A stretch of DNA of 18,672 nt from positions 1 to 18,672 of the forward strand of contig JABJDN010000101.1 in NCBI GenBank assembly GCA_018665385.1. The letters are read 5' to 3'. Shown here piece after piece: positions 14,973 through 18,672 of this stretch. Both the position numbers and the translations under genes were made by a program. How positions within the stretch are numbered: the first letter of the stretch is position 1; every line of letters begins with the position of its first letter. This stretch comes from Phycisphaerae bacterium. GTDB taxonomy: Bacteria > Planctomycetota > Phycisphaerae > Phycisphaerales > SM1A02. Below the pieces are notes generated by a model. The model ran no database searches, was not told where the DNA came from, and saw nothing but the letters and a program-made list of their open reading frames with translations.

Positions 14973-15026
14973 GGAGGCAAGTCAACCCTGTCCTCATATT
15001 CAACCATGGCACGAAGGCAGCAAGTG

Positions 15027-15032
15027 TAGAAT
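15027..15032 (+). promoter_or_regulatory. -10-like box TAGAAT for a leaderless nucleosidase mRNA
   Basis: TAGAAT ends 7 bases before the ATG at 15040, so transcription would begin at or within a base or two of the start codon. No Shine-Dalgarno sequence is present and no convincing -35 box is seen. The spacing is identical to that in front of the aminopeptidase gene. Confidence 0.45.
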
Positions 15033-15039
15033 AGAACGA

Positions 15040-15576
15040 ATGATAATACTTACTGCTTTGAAAGAAGAAATCCCGACGCTGCACAAAGAAGACAATGTTT
15101 TTGTAATGGGGCTTGGGAAAGTAAACGCCGCGATGTACGCTACGAAGTTAATACTTGAACACACGCCCGATTTGGTTATCAATTTTGGAACAGCGGGTTC
15201 TATTTCAGATGACTTCACGCATGGGCTTGTTGAATGCACGGGTTTTATACAGCGGGATATGGATTGTTCGCCACTTGGATTTTGCAAACACACTACACCG
15301 TACGAAGATGATGGGCATATGATTGGAACACCTGAGATTGTGTGCGGTACTGGCGATTCATTTTTGACAGATGCTGGCGAGCTCCCAAGTCTCGGTGTGC
15401 ATATTGTGGACATGGAAGCGTATGCAATTGCGAAAGTATGTCGGCACTTCAATGTTCCGTTCCGTTGCTTCAAATATATTAGTGATAAAGCGGATGAGAG
15501 TGCTGGCGATGATTGGTCTACGTTTGCGCACTCGAAGGCAGAGAAGCTATTTATTGAGAGAATAAACACTCTGTGA
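15040..15576 (+). CDS. Compact MTA/SAH-type nucleosidase (PNP/UDP phosphorylase family)
   Basis: 178 residues from ATG 15040; a longer frame from a TTG at 14971 would begin inside the dnaK terminator and is rejected. The start ALKEEI puts Glu10 where MTAN has its catalytic Glu12. GLGKVNAA and NFGTAGS form the core; GTGDSF, then DMEAYAIA (Met125, Glu126, ribose contacts) and SDKAD with Asp149 (the proton donor to the base) complete the site. The family cleaves the N-glycosidic bond of 5'-methylthioadenosine, S-adenosylhomocysteine or, in MqnB, futalosine. It is about 50 residues shorter than E. coli MTAN, mainly in the N-terminal strand pair and the middle loops, so substrate preference is uncertain. 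Key residues are intact, so it is not a pseudogene. It is probably cytosolic. Confidence 0.85.
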   Translation: MIILTALKEEIPTLHKEDNVFVMGLGKVNAAMYATKLILEHTPDLVINFGTAGSISDDFTHGLVECTGFIQRDMDCSPLGFCKHTTPYEDDGHMIGTPEIVCGTGDSFLTDAGELPSLGVHIVDMEAYAIAKVCRHFNVPFRCFKYISDKADESAGDDWSTFAHSKAEKLFIERINTL

Positions 15577-15581
15577 TGGGT

Positions 15582-15590
15582 TGCTACAAT
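15582..15590 (+). promoter_or_regulatory. Extended -10 box (TGCTACAAT) for the aminopeptidase gene
   Basis: TG-n-TACAAT at 15582-15590, with the TACAAT ending 7 bases before the ATG at 15598. The layout predicts a leaderless mRNA. It lies in the 21-base gap after the nucleosidase stop, so the two genes may have separate promoters despite their closeness. Confidence 0.5.
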
Positions 15591-15597
15591 ACCCCTC

Positions 15598-16929
15598 ATG
15601 ACAACAATACAAACAACTCCTATTTCAACTGAAACTATTCAAACTTTCCGTGACGCTTTTGAGCAGGACACTTCTGCAAAAGTATCTCAAAACGCAGTAG
15701 GGCAAACAACTATAGATGATGTCGCGCTTGTGCGGGATGTTGTGCAAGGAACTGATTTTACGTTTTCAACACGTCTTGATGAGTGGAAGGCTTCAAATCA
15801 ACGGCAGTCCGGTCGTTGCTGGCTTTTTGCAGCTCTCAATATGCTTCGAGTGCCTGCGATGAAAAAGATGAACGTTAAAGAGTTTGAATTCAGCCAAAAC
15901 TGGGCAATGTTCTGGGATAAATTCGAGCGAGCAAACTGGTTCCTGCAACACATTATCGATACAGCAGATTGCGATATTGACGACCGTACAGTTGCGTTCT
16001 TGCTTGGAGATCCGATAGGTGATGGCGGCCAATGGAATATGTTTGTGAATGTTGTACATAAACATGGGCTTGTGCCTAAGACAGCAATGCCAGAAACGCA
16101 ATCATCGTCTTGCACTGCAAAAATGAATATGATTTTGCAATGGAAACTGCGAAGTGGTGCAGAGTTACTCCGAGAAGCAGGTGCGGACATGGAAACTGTG
16201 CGGGAAGAAGTGCTTTCAGGCATCTGGCGTATTCTTTGTATTCATTTAGGAACTCCTCCCACAAAGTTTATGTGGCAATGGCAAGATAAAGATAAGCAAT
16301 TTCATCGAACAGGCGAGATGACGCCACTTGAATTTGCAAATGAATACATTGAAACTCCCCTTGATGAATATGTATGCGTTGTGAACGACCCAAGAGAAAC
16401 ATCACCGCTTTTGACAACCTATACAGTCGAATGCCTTGGCAATGTCGTCGGCGGCGAATTGGTAAAGTACTTAAACATAGATACTACTGCGATGAAAACA
16501 CTCACCCAAAAAATGCTAGAAGATGGCAAACCTGTTTGGATGGGTTGCGATGTCGGTAAGATGTTCCGCCGAGATATCGGCATTTGGGATGCAGAACTTT
16601 TTAACTTTGAAGATGTCTATGGGACTAAACTTGGTCTTACAAAAGCCCAACGATTGGACTACCACCAAACATTAATGACACATGCAATGCTATTCACAGG
16701 CGTAGATGTACACGATGGTGTGCCGGTGAAATGGCGTGTAGAAAATTCATGGGGCGATGAGAACGTTGGCGAGAAAGGTTTTCACGCGATGAATGATTCA
16801 TGGTTCGATGAATACATGTTCGAAGTTGCGATTGAAAAGAAATACTTGTCAGCTGATATGCTTGCTGCATGGGAAGAAGATCCTACAGTGCTTTCACCAT
16901 GGGATCCAATGGGATCATTAGCAAAGTAA
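15598..16929 (+). CDS. pepC: C1-family aminopeptidase, PepC / bleomycin-hydrolase type
   Basis: 443 residues, the usual length for this family of cytosolic, self-compartmentalising homohexameric cysteine aminopeptidases. The papain-like active site is complete: Gln68 (oxyanion hole), Cys74 in QSGRCW, His362 in MTHAMLFTGV and Asn383 in VENSWG. The GEKGF motif and the C-terminal tail, which in the family reaches into the active site and restricts cleavage to the N-terminal residue, are also present (ending GSLAK). No signal peptide is seen. It should release single residues from peptide N-termini. The gene has no ribosome-binding site, and a -10 box lies 7 bases upstream. Its last 12 bases overlap the end of the convergent prenyltransferase gene. 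Confidence 0.95.
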   Translation: MTTIQTTPISTETIQTFRDAFEQDTSAKVSQNAVGQTTIDDVALVRDVVQGTDFTFSTRLDEWKASNQRQSGRCWLFAALNMLRVPAMKKMNVKEFEFSQNWAMFWDKFERANWFLQHIIDTADCDIDDRTVAFLLGDPIGDGGQWNMFVNVVHKHGLVPKTAMPETQSSSCTAKMNMILQWKLRSGAELLREAGADMETVREEVLSGIWRILCIHLGTPPTKFMWQWQDKDKQFHRTGEMTPLEFANEYIETPLDEYVCVVNDPRETSPLLTTYTVECLGNVVGGELVKYLNIDTTAMKTLTQKMLEDGKPVWMGCDVGKMFRRDIGIWDAELFNFEDVYGTKLGLTKAQRLDYHQTLMTHAMLFTGVDVHDGVPVKWRVENSWGDENVGEKGFHAMNDSWFDEYMFEVAIEKKYLSADMLAAWEEDPTVLSPWDPMGSLAK

Positions 16930-17808
16930 ATCAATAATACCTGCAGAGCCTATAACCAAACTCACGATGCCGTTCAACGTAAAAAAGGTGAATGCAATTT
17001 TTGTTGTACCCCATTTTTTCACTGTGAGATGTTCGACAATGAGTACCATTGCTGCGAGAATGATCGCAGTTTGAAACAGCCATTCAAATTGCGTATCACT
17101 TATTGAGACGCCATATAAGAATGCAATGGAGAGACAGTGCAAGATTTGGCTAATGAGCATTGCTGGTTTCACGCCCAGAGATGCGGGCATACTTTTTAAT
17201 GTATCTCGAATATCACACTCGACATCTTGCAACGCATAAATGATGTCAAAGCCAGCAACCCAACACAGCACTGCCAAAGAAAGTAACCAGATTGGCAAGT
17301 GCGATAGTGCTTCTGGCTGAATTGCAATCGCAGCAGCAACTGGGCTGAGTGCAAGTGAAGCCCCAAGGTAGATGTGGCAGAACCAGGTGAACCGTTTTAG
17401 GTAGGGATAGGTAGACAGTACAAGGAGCACGGGTACAGATAAAATGAGAGGATACGTGTTACCCCAAAACGAAAAGCAACCTGTGAGAATAATGAAAAGC
17501 AGCGCACTCATACACAAATACGCTGTCGCAATTTTGACAGGCACTTCACCTGAAGCGATGACACGTTGTTTGGTTCTCGGGTTTTCGCTATCGATGTGCC
17601 TATCTATTATTCGATTTGCAAGCATTGCAACATTCCTGGCAAAGAACATACATCCCACAATCAGAATGAGTTGAATGCCATACACATCCCAGTTAATGGC
17701 GCCCTCATGTGCACCTGCAATAAAAGCGCCAAGAACCGCAAAAGGCATTGCGAAAATCGTATGCGATATTTTGATATCAGAGAGAAGTTTTATGAGAGCA
17801 CGTGCCAT
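16918..17808 (-). CDS. UbiA-family prenyltransferase
   Basis: I start at ATG 17808 (MARALIKLLSDIKISHT), which gives 296 residues and a family-like N-terminus. An upstream ATG at 17838 overlaps the proS start and adds ten unlikely residues. The protein is polytopic with about eight or nine membrane helices. Both Asp-rich, Mg-diphosphate-binding loops are present: N65-x3-D69-x3-D73 (ANRIIDRHID) and D188-x2-Y191-A-x-Q-D195-x3-D199. Such enzymes attach a polyprenyl chain to an aromatic acceptor in quinone synthesis, either 4-hydroxybenzoate (UbiA) or the futalosine-route naphthoate (MqnP). Which one cannot be decided here, because no other quinone gene is certain in the window. It is convergent with and overlaps pepC by 12 bases, and is divergent from proS. 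No Shine-Dalgarno sequence is seen; TATCAT lies 9 bases before the ATG. Confidence 0.92.
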   Translation of the reverse strand: MARALIKLLSDIKISHTIFAMPFAVLGAFIAGAHEGAINWDVYGIQLILIVGCMFFARNVAMLANRIIDRHIDSENPRTKQRVIASGEVPVKIATAYLCMSALLFIILTGCFSFWGNTYPLILSVPVLLVLSTYPYLKRFTWFCHIYLGASLALSPVAAAIAIQPEALSHLPIWLLSLAVLCWVAGFDIIYALQDVECDIRDTLKSMPASLGVKPAMLISQILHCLSIAFLYGVSISDTQFEWLFQTAIILAAMVLIVEHLTVKKWGTTKIAFTFFTLNGIVSLVIGSAGIIDLLC

Positions 17809-17817
17809 AGAGTGAGC

Positions 17818-17827
17818 ATGATAGAAT
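17818..17827. promoter_or_regulatory. Overlapping divergent -10 boxes for ubiA-like gene and proS
   Basis: On the + strand, TG-A-TAGAAT (17819-17827) ends 9 bases before the proS ATG at 17837. On the - strand, TATCAT (17823 down to 17818) ends 9 bases before the prenyltransferase ATG at 17808. The two boxes share bases 17822-17823, so polymerase could probably serve only one direction at a time. A second - strand candidate, TAGATT (17830 to 17825), lies fully within the same stretch. Neither gene has a Shine-Dalgarno sequence. Confidence 0.4.
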
Positions 17828-17836
17828 CTACATATC

Positions 17837-18672
17837 ATGGCACAACAAAATACTGCAAAAAAACCTAAAACAGCAATTGTTCCAACTCGAGCAGACGATT
17901 ACCCACAGTGGTACCAAGAAGTCATCAAAGAAGCTGATTTAGCAGAAACTTCTCCAGTCCGTGGTTGTATGGTGATAAAGCCATGGGGGTATGGTCTTTG
18001 GGAGAATATCCAGCAGAATCTAGATGCTCGTTTTAAAGCAACTGGGCATAAGAACGCATACTTCCCTCTGTTTATTCCGCTTAGCTTTTTGCAACGAGAA
18101 GCAGATCATGTGGAAGGCTTTGCGAAAGAGTGCGCTGTAGTAACGCACCATCGTCTTGAGCCGGATGCTGATGGAAAACTTGTACCCGCAGGTAAACTCG
18201 ACGAACCCCTTATAGTTCGCCCAACATCGGAAACAATCATTGGCGAGATGTTCAGCAAATGGATAGAGTCCTACAGAGATTTACCACTGCTTATAAATCA
18301 GTGGGCAAATGTTGTGCGATGGGAAATGCGTACGCGCCTCTTTTTACGTACAGCAGAATTTCTTTGGCAGGAAGGGCATACTGCGCACGCAACTGAGCAA
18401 GAAGCGATAGACGAAACATTACAGATGCTGGACATCTATAAAGAGTTTGCAGAGAACACAATGGCTATGCCAGTTGTGACTGGTTCAAAGAGCGAAGGCG
18501 AACGATTTCCCGGCGCTGTAGAGACATACTCCATCGAAGCGATGATGCAAGATGGAAAAGCATTGCAGTCAGGGACATCGCATTTTCTTGGACAAAACTT
18601 TTCGAAAGCACAAGATATTTCGTTTCAAAACGATAAGAAGGAAGTGGAGTTTGCTTGGACAACAAGTTGGGG
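17837..18672 (+). CDS. proS: Prolyl-tRNA synthetase, archaeal/eukaryotic type (3' end outside window)
   Basis: The first 278 codons of a class II aminoacyl-tRNA synthetase. After a short N-terminus come motif-1-region sequences (PWGYGLWENIQQNLDARF), then RPTSETIIG at 128-136. Motif 2 follows (RWEMRTRLFLR, then EFLWQEGHTAHAT from residue 174), and the frame continues through the GTSHFLGQNF segment to the edge. These are the signatures of the ProS type 3 (archaeal/eukaryotic-like) enzyme; the long bacterial form with an editing insert between motifs 2 and 3 is different, and no such insert appears in the visible part. The enzyme charges tRNA-Pro in the cytosol. ATG 17837 is the likely start: it gives a Lys-rich N-terminal tail (MAQQNTAKKPKT) and lies just after a -10-like box. 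The first residues have no ribosome-binding site. Confidence 0.96.
   Translation, partial: MAQQNTAKKPKTAIVPTRADDYPQWYQEVIKEADLAETSPVRGCMVIKPWGYGLWENIQQNLDARFKATGHKNAYFPLFIPLSFLQREADHVEGFAKECAVVTHHRLEPDADGKLVPAGKLDEPLIVRPTSETIIGEMFSKWIESYRDLPLLINQWANVVRWEMRTRLFLRTAEFLWQEGHTAHATEQEAIDETLQMLDIYKEFAENTMAMPVVTGSKSEGERFPGAVETYSIEAMMQDGKALQSGTSHFLGQNFSKAQDISFQNDKKEVEFAWTTSW

Noticed and set aside
14971..15039. Longer nucleosidase start at TTG 14971
   Set aside because: The TTG lies in the T-run of the dnaK terminator, and the added 23 residues have no match to the family; the protein aligns from ATG 15040.
15578..15594. GGGT/ACCC inverted repeat around the pepC -10 box as an operator
   Set aside because: The arms are only 4 bp, which is easily reached by chance; no second copy was found near the other genes.
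15000..15599. Open frame of 199 codons on the - strand
   Set aside because: It is antisense to the nucleosidase gene, which has catalytic motifs. The product is Ser/Pro/Cys-rich and has no recognisable fold or ribosome-binding site.

Overview
The window reads as an ordinary chromosomal segment of a Gram-negative, moderately AT-rich bacterium. I infer Planctomycetota, perhaps the Phycisphaerae. The inference rests on several things together: the style of the GAF/HD-GYP protein, a pilMNOPQ-like cluster merged with signalling genes, an archaeal/eukaryotic-type prolyl-tRNA synthetase, and a UbiA-type prenyltransferase. No single feature proves it, and no 16S or tRNA gene is present. Base composition and codon style look even throughout. 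I see no insertion sequence, integrase, CRISPR array, tRNA or rRNA.

Left part (1-11789, all + strand): one long, tightly packed cluster that probably forms a single operon starting upstream of the window. It encodes the inner-membrane platform and outer-membrane channel of a type IV pilus / type II secretion-like machine: the PilM-like C-terminus, PilN-, PilO- and PilP-like proteins, a secretin, and a TPR lipoprotein that may be the pilotin. A signalling block follows: PAS histidine kinase, stand-alone receiver, GAF-HD-GYP c-di-GMP phosphodiesterase and STAS protein. The cluster ends with the MshEN/GspE-PilB ATPase and the GspF/PilC platform protein. Most junctions overlap (ATGA, GTGA, TGATG). 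Only two gaps exceed a few bases (2204-2232 and 5127-5174), and both hold predicted hairpins. No pilin, prepilin peptidase, PilT or GGDEF gene is in view.

Middle part: a dusB-type tRNA dihydrouridine synthase on the - strand (11802-12809) converges on the secretion operon and diverges from dnaK (12969-14897). dnaK has a strong ribosome-binding site, a textbook intrinsic terminator and an unusual tail with two Cys pairs.

Right part: a compact MTA/SAH-type nucleosidase (15040-15576), a bleomycin-hydrolase-type C1 aminopeptidase (15598-16929), a convergent UbiA-family prenyltransferase (16918-17808, - strand), and a divergently transcribed proS that runs off the right edge. These four genes lack Shine-Dalgarno sequences. 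Each has a TANNNT -10-like box 7-9 bases before its ATG, which suggests leaderless or nearly leaderless transcripts, in contrast to many genes of the left cluster and dnaK.

The most noteworthy points are the sensory/c-di-GMP/STAS block embedded inside a secretion operon, and the hairpin that holds the secretin's ribosome-binding site in its loop together with a possible five-codon leader frame.
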